Source of the DNA: Adiantum capillus-veneris
Taxonomy: Eukaryota; Streptophyta; Polypodiopsida; Polypodiales; Pteridaceae
DNA: 64,000 nt
NCBI GenBank assembly: GCA_014529385.2
Contig: CM043956.1
Coordinates: 91,404,721 to 91,468,720, forward strand
Reading direction: 5' to 3'
Shown: positions 43,448-54,420 of the stretch, one piece after another
Numbering within the stretch: the stretch's first letter is position 1
Layout: each line of letters begins with the position of its first letter
The notes under the pieces: generated by a model
Seen by the model: only the letters and a program-made list of their open reading frames with translations
Database searches by the model: none
What the model was told of the DNA's origin: nothing
Made by a program: the position numbers and the translations under genes

Positions 43448-44443
43448 CACTGCCTAACAAACCTCCTTAACGAGTCTCACAAGCTCAACAAGAGGAGATT
43501 ATGAGGCAAGTAAAGGAATTGGTAGACAAAGGGATGGTGTGGCCTAGTTCCTCTCCCTTTTGTTCTCCAGTCCTTTTAGTGCAAAAGAAAGATGGTACAT
43601 ACCGTATGTGTGTGGACTATCAAACAATAAACCATATCACTATCAAAAACAGATTTCCCGTGCCTCAGGTAGAAGATCTGTTTGATAAGCTACAAGGCTC
43701 TACCTACTTCAGTAGGATTGACCTTAAGAGTGGCTATCATCAAATAAGGATAGTGGATGAAGATATCCTAAAGACCGCGTTTCGCACAACATTTGGTCTT
43801 TATGAATATGTAGTCATGCCTTTTGGCTTGACTAATGCACCAGCTACGTTCAATCGTCTCATGGAGAAAATTTTTAGACCATATCGTAAATTCACTGAGA
43901 GTGTTCTTTGATGATATCATCATCTACTCCAAATCTTTGGAGGAACATAAGCAACATCTCCAAGTGATTTTTCAAGCCTTGAGGGAAAACAAACTTTTTC
44001 TCAACCAAAAGAAAAGTGAATTCTTCCTTCAAGAGATTCAATATCTAGGTCATATTATCTCTCACGATGATATTCGTATGGATCCATCAAAGTTAGAGGT
44101 AATAAAATCATGGCCTAACCCAAGGAATCTACATGAGCTAAGAAGCTTTATTGGTATGTGTGCATACTATAGACGCTTCATAGCAAAATTCTCTCAAGTA
44201 GCAGGACCACTACACGACTTAACAAAGAAGAACGTTAAGTTTGTATGGACTGCTAAGGAGTAAAATACTTTTGAAAAACTCAAAGAGAAGCTTACTTCCC
44301 AACCAGTCCTCGTGCTTCCGGATCTCTCAAAACCATTTGAGGTCCAATGTGATGCTTGTGGTGATTGCCTTGAAGCGGTTTTGCTTCAAGAAGGGCATGC
44401 CATAGCATAACAGAGTCGAAGGCTCAATAGTGATGAACGAGTC
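43448..44443 (+). pseudogene. Chromovirus B RT and RNase H start
   Basis: Starts at NKPP just before RT. A TAA lies at 43468 (Tyr codon in A). RT motifs [25 protein letters not shown] and [12 protein letters not shown] follow. A one-base insertion near 43898 shifts the frame just before [12 protein letters not shown] codons lie at 44261 (CAA in A) and 44408 (TAT in A). It duplicates 37510-38540 at about 95-97% identity, so A and B are separate copies. Confidence 0.9.
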
Positions 44444-46069
44444 TTGGGCATTTATGAGAAAGAGCTTTTAGCTGTTCTACATGCCCTAGATACATGGAAG
44501 CACTACCTATTGGGGACTCCATTTATCCTACGAACTGACCACCAAAGTCTCAAGTATTTCATGACGCAAACCAAACTTTCCGACAAACAAATGAGGTGTG
44601 CAAATCTTCTTTCGCAATTTAATTTCCATATTGCTCACATAGCTGGTAAGCACAATCAAGTTGCCGATGCACTTTCACGACGACCAAAAGTTAATGCGGT
44701 GTCTATAGCTACTCACAATGATCTATCCTCTATGATAGATGAGTATGATACTGACCCTGACTTTAGAGACATAATGTCAGCCCTTGCTTTGGGGAAGAAA
44801 GAGGAACCATTCACCTTGCAGGATGGTTATCTTCTCCACGGCAATAGGCTATGTGTTACCCATTCCCTTCGTGAGAAGGTTATGTATGAATCCCATGCTC
44901 CTCCATATGCAGGGCATAGAGGCATTCAACCTACTCTCCAAGGAGTAGAGACGTATTTCTATGTGCCTACCATGAAAGTGGACATACAAGAGTATGTTTC
45001 AAAATGTGTAGTATGCCAAAAGACCAAGTATGATAGAGGGAAGCAACCTGGATTACTCCAACCATTGCCTATTCCAAATTCACCAGGGGAGAGTATATCC
45101 ATGGATTTCATCTTTGGATTACCCAAGTCTATCCATGGGAATACAGGAATATGGACAATAGTCGACAGGTTTAGCAAGCAAGCACATTTTATTCCTGTCA
45201 AAAAGACTATTAAGGCACATCAAATGGCAACTCTCTTCATATCTCAGATTTTCAAGCACCATGGATTACCCACATCCATCGTGTCAGATAGAGATCCTAG
45301 AATGACCAGTAATTTCTGGAAAGGTCTCTTTGAAAATCTAGGAACAAGATTGAATTTCTCTTCGGCCTATCACCCACAAACGGATGGCCAAAGTGAGATA
45401 GCCAATCTTACGATACTCGATCTACTCAAGACTTATGTTACCGAAGTAGATCAACGCTCACAATGGGAAAAGTATTTACCTCTAGTAGAGTATGCCTACA
45501 ATAATACTATACATACTTCTACGGGGAAAGCACCTTTCGAGATCATAGAGGGAAGACCTAAAAGTCCCTTGCTACTCAAAGTACATGGAAAGATCTTCGC
45601 CGCCGATGAGTATAGCCGTGACCTACAAGAATCTTTTCAAAAGATTAGGGAGGCTATAGTCATCTCTCAACAAAGGCAAAAAGCTGCTGCTGATAAGCAC
45701 AGAAGAGCCTTAATGTTCAAAGAAAATGATTGGGTCTTACTCAAGTTTCCTAAGGCTCGATTAAGGCAAACGACGGGAAAAAATCCTACGGGCCATCAAA
45801 AGTATTATGCTAAACTAGCAAAAAGATACTATGATCCTTTCCAAATCTTGAAGCCCATCAATGAAACGGTTTATCAACTCAAGTTGCCCAACCATTGGCT
45901 TATACACAATGCCTTTCATGTAAGCCTACTTAAGCCCTATAAACGAGAGCCACCAACTGAACCAATTATTGAAGACCCTCCCAAAGTTGAAGACCAAGAA
46001 GAGGTGCTACAACCCGAAGTTGTCCTTCGGCATGAAGACAAGGTACTACGACATGGTAAGATAATCTGA
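44444..46069 (+). pseudogene. Chromovirus B RNase H and integrase, long open frame
   Basis: 541 open codons. RNase H reads YEKELLAVLHAL, LRTDHQSLK, HIAGKHNQVADALSRR. Integrase shows HAPPYAGHRGIQ, CVVCQKTK, SMDFIFGLP, SDRDPRM, HPQTDGQSEIAN and KRYYDPF. The open frame ends at a TGA (46067-46069) inside the chromodomain, where Chr1 has an Arg codon. The remaining chromodomain (RYLIKFKNYPFEDAKWM) follows in the same frame to about 46182. Confidence 0.92.
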
Positions 46070-46182
46070 CGGTATCTTATTAAGTTCAAAAATTATCCTT
46101 TTGAAGATGCTAAATGGATGCAAGGAGTACAACTTAAGGATAGTATGAACCTTGTCAATGCTTACAACGCTACATTAGAGTA
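46070..46182 (+). pseudogene. Chromovirus B chromodomain after the stop
   Basis: In frame with the integrase and separated from it only by TGA 46067-46069. Reads RYLIKFKNYPFEDAKWM and ends at a TAA about 46182. Confidence 0.85.
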
Positions 46183-46423
46183 AGCAAATGTACAAATCTC
46201 TTTTAAATGACTCATGTTTTTGTCTTATAAGACTAATCCTCTTTTTAATTGTGCACATGGGAGAATGAAATGGACTAAAGAGCAGACATGCTTGCGGCAG
46301 CTATGTCTCCCAAGCACCAAATGGATTAGTCATCCATCTTGGAAAGATGTCGTAGGGTAAAAAAGGGATCCTCTACCCGCTAAGTACGATTGACTAATGA
46401 CTAAGGCTTTATCTCTTCTACCT

Positions 46424-46461
46424 CATAGTCGAGGACGACTATGATTTCAAGAGAGAGGTAA
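46424..46461 (+). other. Chromovirus B hairpin and polypurine tract
   Basis: CATAGTCG-AGGA-CGACTATG at 46424-46443 is followed by ATTTCAAGAGAGAGGTAA up to the LTR at 46462. Same arrangement as Chr1 and the minus-strand fragment. Confidence 0.88.
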
Positions 46462-48147
46462 TGTCAAAAAATCTAATATCTAACCAACCCAAATGATTTT
46501 CTTATATTAAATTGATCACTTAATGTGGGAGAATAAATGGGAACAAGTGTTAAGATATAGATATGTGCTTATAGATCTATCTCAACACGGGGCCAATAGT
46601 AAAGGCGCCCAAATGGGAGATGGTCTATCAAGAGCAAGGATAACCAATGAAGCATAAGACCTTAGGGTTAGCTTCATTGAAGACCTCCAATAATGTGTGT
46701 AAAAGTCCTTTGACCTTAGGTAAGCTAGGGCTGAGCTTGTGGGAACCCGGCCCAAGCTCAAGGTGCTTGTCGTGCTTGAGGTGCTTGTCCTCCTTGAGGT
46801 GCTTGTCATGCTGGAAGTGCTTGACTAAGATGATTTAGGTGCTTGACTGGCTCCATTCTTGAGGTGCTTGACTTGGTGCATGATTAAGGTGCTTGAAGTG
46901 CCATGAGAAGCTTGCCTGAGATGCTTGTGGGAACACCCCCTACTTCAAGTGCTTAGTCATGCTTGATGACTAAGGGGCTTGCTCATCCAAAGTCAAAAAG
47001 ATCCCTACAAGGAGGGGGGAGAGCCTACAAGGGGGGGGGGGGTGAGAGAGAACACACACACACACACACATACACACACACACACACAAGGGAAGCCCCA
47101 GCTTGAAGAGGCAGCAAGGACACTTGTCAAGTTCCTCCTCATGTTGCCCTCATGGTGTGCCTGAAACCTATTGGTTGGCCACCCAAGGGGTCCAATGATA
47201 ATTTAGGATATTTAATTAATTGATTTTTCATTTATCAAATCCTCTCTCTCAAAGGGGAAAGGGGGACACTTGTCCCAAGGCTACCCATGTTGCTTGTAAT
47301 GACTCCTGCTTGTGATTGGCTAGCCTGGAGGGGTCCAATGAGCTTCAAGCATGAGCTACAAGGTAGGGTCGACCCAAGCAAGGTAGGGGGGTGCTTAGGG
47401 GGTATACTCACCCACACACACTCACAAACACTCTCGGTATACTCACCCACACACACTCACAAACACTCTCATTGTGTACTATGCAAAGTGCAAGAGCTCC
47501 GTCTCTTTCTCCAAGCAAGTAGAGGTTGAGAGCCTACACCAACACTCTTGGCTATGGAGTGCAAATCCATCCAAGAGCCATGATTCAATGCTTGAGCTTG
47601 CCATCTATTTCTTCTTCACTGACTATGCTATTATGTATGCTAGCACAAGAGTTATGATAAGTGAGGAACTGGCTCTTTCTCGTATGAAATGTTTCTTCTT
47701 CCTCTTCCCTACCCTCATTCCCTGCTAGCTCTCTCCACCTTCAAAGGTGTTTGAGGTCTTGGGACTGAGGCTTGGTATAGTTAAAGCTTTCTTCAAGTTT
47801 AGGTTATGCTATGATGGTGATGCATGAAGCTTTCCATCTTCATTGCTTCACCTAGGTCACAAGGAACACAAAGAATGTATTGTAACAAGTCTCTCTTTAT
47901 GGGAGAAATCATAATACAAATGCCTATTGGAGGAAGGACCGGCTCCACATAAATCCGGTCCTCAACTGTTGTCATGTTCTCTAAATTCTCTCTCTTGCAA
48001 AAGTATTGTCCAAGCCAAGTTAACTAATTGCTATAATTATGTTGCTATCTTCAATTATGTCTACCCGCTACGCTCACAAAATCATTTCTTGAAAGTACTC
48101 TCATTAAATTCCGCTACTCTCAAATTGAATAGGCAAATTCCATTACA
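46462..48147 (+). mobile_element. Chromovirus B 3' LTR
   Basis: 1686 bases, from TGTCAAAAAATC to CCATTACA. Similar to the A LTR, with an extra 36-bp tandem duplication at about 47400-47470 (GGTATACTCACCCACACACA start) and a longer CA run near 47055-47095. ATTGG/CCAAT pairs lie at 47170 and 47315. Followed by tgtca, not the gatgg that precedes A. Confidence 0.92.
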
Positions 48148-48301
48148 TGTCATCCTCAACAATAGAGCGTCAACTCTACTAGCTCTTGGTCGCGTCCTAG
48201 CCGCATAAAACGCTAGGTGGTGCCCCTTCAATACCCCTCACCGTGGGGCATCCAAGTAGTACCTTGGTGTAGAGGCCACTGGGTGCGCTTTGTGTGCTTC
48301 A
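48148..48301 (+). mobile_element. Surviving end of the Tat1 3' LTR
   Basis: 154 bases matching 12082-12235 with about eight changes, mostly C/T, and ending GTGCTTCA. The following gtgtc is the right target duplication of Tat1 in the copia integrase. Confidence 0.9.
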
Positions 48302-49415
48302 GTGTCCTTGGGGTTGTCCTTTTCCTCCGAATGCCATTGCTAGCACAAAAGCTTTCAAAAGCTTGGCTGCAATATTCGCCTCCATTGTCAGATATGAGGC
48401 ATTTAACCTTGGCACCTGCTTCATTCTCCACAAAGGCTTTCCACGTTTGAAATATGGAAAACACATTGGACTTATTCTTCATGACATAAACCCATGTTTT
48501 TCTAGTCGCATTGTCTATGAATGTTACATAGTACAATGAGCCACCAAGTGATGGTGTACTTGCAGGACCCCAAACATCAGAATGAACCAACTCAAGTTTT
48601 TAATTTTTTATTTCATTTCCTGATTTTTGAAATTTTACCCTCTTTTGTTTACCATAAACACAATCTTCACGGAACTCTAAGTCCACTTCTTTCAAACCTG
48701 GTAGAAGCTTCTTTATTTGAAGGATTTGCATTCCTTTGGCACTCATATGCCCAAGCCGGTAGTGCCACACCGCACTGTCAACTTCTATAGTTGTTGCCCA
48801 AGCTGAAGGTTTCGTGCTGATAGTACACAAGTAAAGTGTATCGACCCTTTCTCTCTTGGCAATCACCAAACATCCCTTTGAGATCTTCCACCGTTTGTTT
48901 GTTAATGCAATGTTGTGACCTTCATCATCCAATTGTCCTATAGAGATCAAATGTTTCCGAAGAGAAGGAACATGCCTAACATCTTTAAGCTTCCATTCAT
49001 TTCCGTTAGCAGTTTTGACAGAATCGATACCTTTACCGACAGTCTCACAAGCTTCATCGTCTCCCAAGTATACATACCCAAAATTACCTTTGGTGTAATC
49101 TTGGAAATGTTGCTTGTGTGATGTCGCATGGAATGAAGCCCCAGGATCTACTATCCAGGAATTAGACACATTGTCTAATGAGAGACTTAGAGCATGTTGC
49201 TCTACTTTACCTGCCACATTGGCCTCTGATGTTGGCTTGTTGTCTTGAGACTCAGTCTCCTTCTTCTTCTTGGACCAGCAATCCTTCTTGATGTGGCCCT
49301 TCTTGCCGCAGTTCAAACATTCAAGAACGAAATTTCTGCGTGACTTGCTCCGTCTTGAGTGATCACGACCCTTTTGGTTTTTGAACCTCTCCTTAGGCCT
49401 TCCTCTTGTTTCCAC
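48302..49415 (-). pseudogene. Ty1/copia pol, 5' part: zinc knuckle, protease, integrase
   Basis: The minus-strand frame from 49415 has a CCHC knuckle (CLNCGKKGHIKKDC) and protease WIVDPGASFHAT (Pro for the usual Ser). The integrase zinc region follows (HYRLGHMSAKGM...EDCVYGKQ). A TAA at about 48600 interrupts it. The same frame resumes with VHSDVWGPA and LISDNGGEY, the first two catalytic Asp motifs. It reads to NGIRRKRTTP at 48302, where Tat1 is inserted; TPQQNG continues at 3867. Confidence 0.92.
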
Positions 49416-49439
49416 TGACAGTACAACACTTGATGATTC

Positions 49440-50027
49440 TCATGTGCTTCTCCTTCGTATTTCCTCACTTAGGAGAGCACCCACAACATCATCAAACTTA
49501 AGAGTATTTGTGCCAGAAATAGAATTACTTACAGCCATCACAAGGCTGTCCCAACTATCCGGTAGAGATGATAGTATAACGAGAGCTCGTACTTCGTCAT
49601 CAACATTGATTTTTATCGATCGAAGTTGACTTATGTTTGTGTTAAAGTCATTTAGGTGTTCTGCAACTGAACCTTTCTCTGCCATCTTTAGATTGAACAA
49701 GCGCTTCATAAGAAATACCTTATTGGATGCTGATGGTTTCTCGTAGAAGTCGTCAAGTGACTTCATCAAATCCTCCGTGGTCTTCATCTCCGAAACATTG
49801 AAGGCCACCGTTGACGCCAAGCTTAACCGGATTGGTCCTAGTGCCTTTCGATCAAGGACAATCCATGCTTCATCTGCCATTGTTGCGGGCTTCTTCGCAA
49901 GACCTCCTAGTGGCAAATAGAGGTACTTCTGGTAGAGATAGTCTTCAATCTGCATCTTCCAATGTTGGTAGTTTTTGCCATTGAACTTCTCAATCTTGAG
50001 CTTCCCTTCCTCCGTCATAACTCCCAC
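49440..50027 (-). CDS. Ty1/copia Gag (gag_pre/UBN2-type), 195 codons
   Basis: ATG at 50027, 47 bases after the primer site. Typical copia Gag: KIEKFNGKNYQHWKMQIED, then TTEDLMKSLDDFYEK, FLMKRLFNLKM, VAEHLNDFNTNISQLRSI and LVILSSLPDSWDSLV. A TGA after RRRST ends it, but the same frame continues into the zinc knuckle without a shift. In an intact element Gag and Pol would therefore be one frame and the TGA is a disabling mutation. Packages element RNA in virus-like particles in the family. Confidence 0.92.
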   Translation of the reverse strand: MGVMTEEGKLKIEKFNGKNYQHWKMQIEDYLYQKYLYLPLGGLAKKPATMADEAWIVLDRKALGPIRLSLASTVAFNVSEMKTTEDLMKSLDDFYEKPSASNKVFLMKRLFNLKMAEKGSVAEHLNDFNTNISQLRSIKINVDDEVRALVILSSLPDSWDSLVMAVSNSISGTNTLKFDDVVGALLSEEIRRRST

Positions 50028-50073
50028 TCAATTCAAGGAATCCTTTCCTTGAGATAACTTAGCTACGAGCAAA

Positions 50074-50089
50074 CCTTGATCTGATACCA
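50074..50089 (-). other. Copia primer-binding site
   Basis: The minus strand reads TGGTATCAGATCAAGG two bases after the LTR, initiator-Met type for the first ten bases. Confidence 0.85.
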
Positions 50090-50091
50090 GT

Positions 50092-50767
50092 TGTTGGGAA
50101 ATATGACGTAGCTAAATAGATATTTGAGTAGATTACTTAATGGAGAGAGATAGATTTCACACACAAGAGATTATAGATTAGAGAGAGAGAGTACACACGA
50201 TATACGTGGTTCACTAATGTGGGCTACGTCCATGCGAAAGCAGCCACTCAATGGCTTTAATACTTCAAAACAAGAAGTAGTTTACAAAGGGATTATACCC
50301 TTAATAGAGCTCCAGCCTTGCTTCACTCTCACCACCTCACACCCACCTTGTTGCATCAACTTCACACTATGAAATGTGTGTAGAAATGGCCTCCTTTTAT
50401 AGGCCAAAAGGGATGCCCTCTCTCATAAGAGGCAACCATGTGTAGCCGCCCTTGTGTAGATAAGTCCAAATCGGACCCTCCAATCCACCATGTGTGGCCG
50501 CCCTTGAGAAGATAAGTCCACTTTTGAATTCGGCCACCGGCCACCGGCCACCGGCCATTGACTTCCGACCACCAGCCAACCGGGCAACCGATCGGTCGTT
50601 TTTCGACCACTTTTCGGCGCCATCCAGCCATAATATTCCGACGAAAAGGAATATTCCGGTGAAGGAAAAAGAAAGTTGCCCCTGAATTTTGGCCATGAAA
50701 ATTTTGGTTTCGGACGAGTGATTTTCCTTTACGCACGATGGCTTCACCTCATAATGGGGGCCTTACA
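50092..50767 (-). mobile_element. Copia 5' LTR
   Basis: 676 bases; the minus strand starts TGTAAGGCCCCC and ends TTTCCCAACA. A TATA box CTATAAAAGG lies on the minus strand at 50393-50402. The LTR also holds a short (CCACCGG)3 run near 50533. The 3' LTR is not in the window because the element is cut at 2273. Confidence 0.85.
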
Positions 50768-51896
50768 AATTTGCGTTTTTACCACAGAAAATTCCAAGGG
50801 GTAAATCAGGCTCCATACTTAACAATGCTCAGGAGTACCATAAGCAAGTAGAATCTATTCAAGCAGATATTGAGGCTCTTCAGTGTGTAAAGATGGTTTG
50901 TAGCAGCAAATTCCCTGCCTTGTCGCAGCAGGTGTTGGCACGACCAAGAACAAGAAGAAGACCCCGCTTGTAGAGCATATAATCTCTTGAGTTGAAGATG
51001 GCTTAAATATTGGAGGAGCAAACTGTGAATCCATTATATATGGGGACTGGGTGGGCAACTTGTACAACTAACAAAAGCACTTGAAACCGTGGACTTTGTG
51101 ATAGTTAATGCAGGCAAGGCAAGGATTGGGGAAGTTCTAACACGTAAGGATCTGTAGAAGCTAACTATAGAAATTGCTCCTCGTTTTGGGCTCATATTCG
51201 AATGACTCAAGAAAAGCAGATCAGTGGGGACGCCGCGCTTGATGATCACAAGAGGTCACTGTGAGCCTACGCTCTTTGTGGGAATTGAGCACCTTTCTTG
51301 GTTTATTGGCCATGCCATCTTAACAAGCCAACAAACCAAGAAAAGTGAACATAACATAACATCATGTCTTTGATTAAAGTCCTACACAAGGTGTTGCATA
51401 GGAGGGACATCCCTTGGTTTGTTCGCCACGGTTTGTTCATGCAGCCATGCTGGCCAACATACCAAGAGAGATTTAGTTATAGCCATATTTTCAAGTGAGT
51501 GTGTTTAGTGGTTTTTAATAGCTATTAGGGTTTTTGTCTTGGTTTGTTTGCCCCTACAAAATTGTGGACATACTAACCTACCAAGAGGAGGCTTGCCTTC
51601 AAAAATTGTTACCCATTCTACGAACATGTTGATGTTTTGGATCTTCTTGCTATTTTCATCGTGTTTGGGCCGTATTCTGCCAGTGTTCTTTTTTGTAAAA
51701 TGATACCAATGTACTTGTCTTGTTAGAGTTGCAAGATGTTGCTTGCTGCACCAAAAAAGGGGAGCGAAGACACACACACACACACCCCACTAACCTCATT
51801 TTCAGGAGAACTCTCGTAACTACCCGAGCAATGACATGGACTTTTGCCACTCGAGGCCGTCTAAATTAAAAAATATCCATGTCTCCTCAAACACGA
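50768..51896. other. Unassigned region, possibly degraded coding sequence at 50810-51270
   Basis: The plus strand from about 50823 reads AQEYHKQVESIQADIEAL without a stop for about 50 codons. Further short coding-like stretches follow (KARIGEVLTRKDL, EIAPRFGLIFE) separated by stops. This looks like an old exon or retroelement remnant, family not recognised. The rest, to 51896, shows no feature apart from a short CA run near 51772. Confidence 0.3.
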
Positions 51897-52014
51897 TGAC
51901 GAAGGAAATTTGGAATGGCGGCCTCTACACCAAAACAAACTCCATTGCGCCACAAGGGAAATGAGATGAGGGCACCACCTAGTCTTGGAAGCGTGGACTA
52001 GGACCGCTACACAA

Positions 52015-52067
<53 letters not shown>

Positions 52068-53345
52068 ACTATGAATGAAGCATTAACCGTAGTGTGTGTA
52101 CAAGAAATGGATGACTTCAAACACTCCCAACACAAATAGCATATAGATTACCAAACGATCACTCAAGGATTAGCCAAGATCACATCAAGCACTCTCACAC
52201 GCATATAAAACATTTCTCTTAATTAACATAAGTAAGAGGAGGAGAGGTTACTAGCATGAAACAATTTGCACTCTAGGATGTGCAAGAATAGAGTGAATGA
52301 ATGAGCTTATGGGCTCATGGTGAGTGATACAAAGGCTCAATGGGGCTGAGGGAGGCTTGAAATTACAAAGGGGAAGGCCTCTTTATATAGGAAAGAGAGT
52401 GATTAGGAGTGAGGTTAAGATCCAAGTGTAATTTGTACAAATGAAGCTTGATTAGGGACATTCAACCAATGAAGAAGCTCCTTCCAAGTGATTTGTTGAC
52501 CAATTAGCTCCATCATCACTTGTGTTGTCTTCACTCCTTCCTCCATAGCTTGAGTCCAAGAGCTTCCTTATTTTAAAATGTAAAGAATCTACATAAAATC
52601 AATACATATCTAGTAATAATAGAAAGGGGTTGAATGAGAACTTATGAATTACAACAAGATTAAGCATGACTTGAGAGGTGATTAGAAGAGGAACTTTGAT
52701 GGGTTTTTGAGCTTGAGAGAGAGGAGGAAGGAGAGGAGGGTGAGAAGACTAATGGCTGATTTTAGAGAAGGTCTCAATGTGGAAAAGGAAGGGTGTGTGT
52801 GTGTAAAGGTAGAGGGGGTGGTCTCCACCACAGTTGAAAAACTGGCGTCCACCATTTTGGCCATATCTCCTAGACCGTAGATGCAAAAATTATAAAAAAA
52901 AATATGGCCAGAATCTCCAGCTCATCAGCTACAACTTTGATGAAGACAACTTTTCTTGGATCGGAGTGGAAGTATTTTTTAAAAATTCAGCAAAATCATG
53001 TGTCTGGTTTCTTCCTTTACCAAGTCTTCCACTTGGGTCCCATTTGTTTGAATCATCATATGGCTCCAAAGCCATGATGATATGAGCCACTCATGACCCT
53101 TGAATCATGGGTGCATGGCTGTACAACCACATCATATCTTTTCTTTTCACATTTACATATTTTCCCTTCCCTTTACCACTAGGTTCTCCCTCTACCTTTC
53201 ACCTCCGGTGAACTAGTCAAGAAAAAATCTTTTTTTTTTAATTTTTCCAAGAGGTTGTTCTCACTCTTTCTTTTATTGTAAACCTCTAGAAGCAAGGAAA
53301 ACCAACAAAATATGATAAACGAAAATTTGTGATAGGCTCGGATCA
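51897..53345 (-). mobile_element. Tat3 3' LTR
   Basis: 1449 bases; the minus strand starts TGATCCGAGCC and ends TTCCTTCGTCA. The purine tract GTTTGGGGGGGCTA precedes it on the minus strand (about 53346-53359). A TATA box is at 52381-52390 and a GA run at 52016-52063. The GGGCACCACCTAG motif is at about 51963. Repeated small frames (52682-52864, 52834-53085) occur identically in the other LTR and are not genes. Confidence 0.95.
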
Positions 53346-53386
53346 TAGCCCCCCCAAACCTGGCTAGGGGTATATATGCCTCTAGC

Positions 53387-54420
53387 CTACTTTCTTTGAT
53401 CTTGAGCTGACCTTATCCTGATGTGATAAGGCTTTAGACACCATCCATTTGTCCTGGTCTTGTGCACTTTACCATCAATGTCTTGAAGTCTGTAAGAGCC
53501 ATTTTTGAACTTTTTGGTGACCAAGAACGGGCCTTCCCATCGGAAAAGAAACTTTCCATCCTTACGAGTGTCGAAGCGATTGTCATATCGAAGCACCAGA
53601 GATCCCTTTTTGACGTCTTTGGATGCTAGCTTTTTGTTGAACTTTTCTCTGCGCTTCTCTGCTTCTTGAGAATAGTGGTAGATGGCTTCTTCACGATCCA
53701 ATTGCAGCCTCTCTAGATCCATGATCCTTTGATGTACTTTCTCCTTTTGAGAGCCTACCTGGCTACCCAATATTCGAAGACTTGTTAACTTCACTTCAAT
53801 GGGCAAAAGCGCCTCCTTTCCATAAACCAAATGAAAGGGTGTGTACCCTAATGTGGTTTTGAAGGAGGTTCTATAGGCCCATAGAGCTCCATTCAGGTGT
53901 TTGTCCCAATCTTGGCGCCTGGCATGTACCTGTTTGGTGAGAATTTTGCAAATGATTCCATTTACCTTTTCCACCAAACCATTGCACTGAGGGTAGTAAG
54001 GAGTAGAGTGTTGATGCTGAATATTTAGCTTCTTCATGAGTTCTCCTACCAAGTCTGCTCTAAACCCTGGTCCTCTATCAGATAGTATTTCAAGAGGGGT
54101 GCCAAACCGGCAAACAGATGTGGTCAAAGATGAACTGACTCACATCCTTAGCAGTAATTCTATTGGTCGGCATAGCCTCAGCCCATCTAGTCATGTAGTC
54201 TACTCCCATGATGATGTACTCTTTACCTGACTGAGTGCGTGGTAGAGACCCTATGGCATCAATTCCCCACTTCTCAAAGGGCCCATATACCTTTATTGGG
54301 TTCTGAGGTTCAGCTATGAGCCGTCGTGGTCCTGCTTTCTGACATTCATCACATGTTTGACACCAGTATTTGACATCACGATGAAGACTTGGCCAAGTAA
54401 ACCCAGCTTATAGAACCTTT
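53387..54420 (-). pseudogene. Tat3 integrase
   Basis: A stop near 54410 (TAA for an expected Gln codon) separates the zinc region (HDDMCGGHFAHDVTSRKVL) from AGFTWPSLH, KYWCQTCDECQ and the core (GIDAIG, ILSDRGPGFRADL, YYPQCNGLVEKVNG). A one-base deletion near 54112 breaks the frame before RFGTPLEIL. The last 246 codons are open, with GPFLVTKKF and no chromodomain, as expected for the Tat lineage. Confidence 0.9.

Larger units (their letters stand above)
3868..48301 (+). mobile_element. Tat1: Tat-lineage Ty3/gypsy element with nested insertions
   Basis: Starts TGTGCG at 3868 and ends GTGCTTCA at 48301. The 5' LTR is interrupted by a 5.7-kb element. A primer site follows at 12238, then leader ORFs A and B, gag, protease (split by Chr1), RT, two RNase H domains and integrase, to 27748. 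The chromovirus complex 27825-48147 then intervenes. Only the last 154 bases of the 3' LTR survive (48148-48301), about 95% identical by eye to 12082-12235. The coding frame has many stops, several of CGA-to-TGA type. Tat1 inserted into the copia integrase. Confidence 0.85.

Noticed and set aside
46750-46930. Regularly spaced repeats that could suggest a CRISPR-like array
   Set aside because: The units are imperfect, lack unique equal-length spacers and sit inside plant LTRs.
27825-48147. Reading A and B as one chromovirus with a simple Tat2 insertion
   Set aside because: The RT region is present on both sides of Tat2 with different sequence, and the outer flanks lack a matching target duplication.
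52682-53085. Frames of 60 and 83 codons repeated at 60243-60646
   Set aside because: They are LTR sequence of Tat3 duplicated by transposition.
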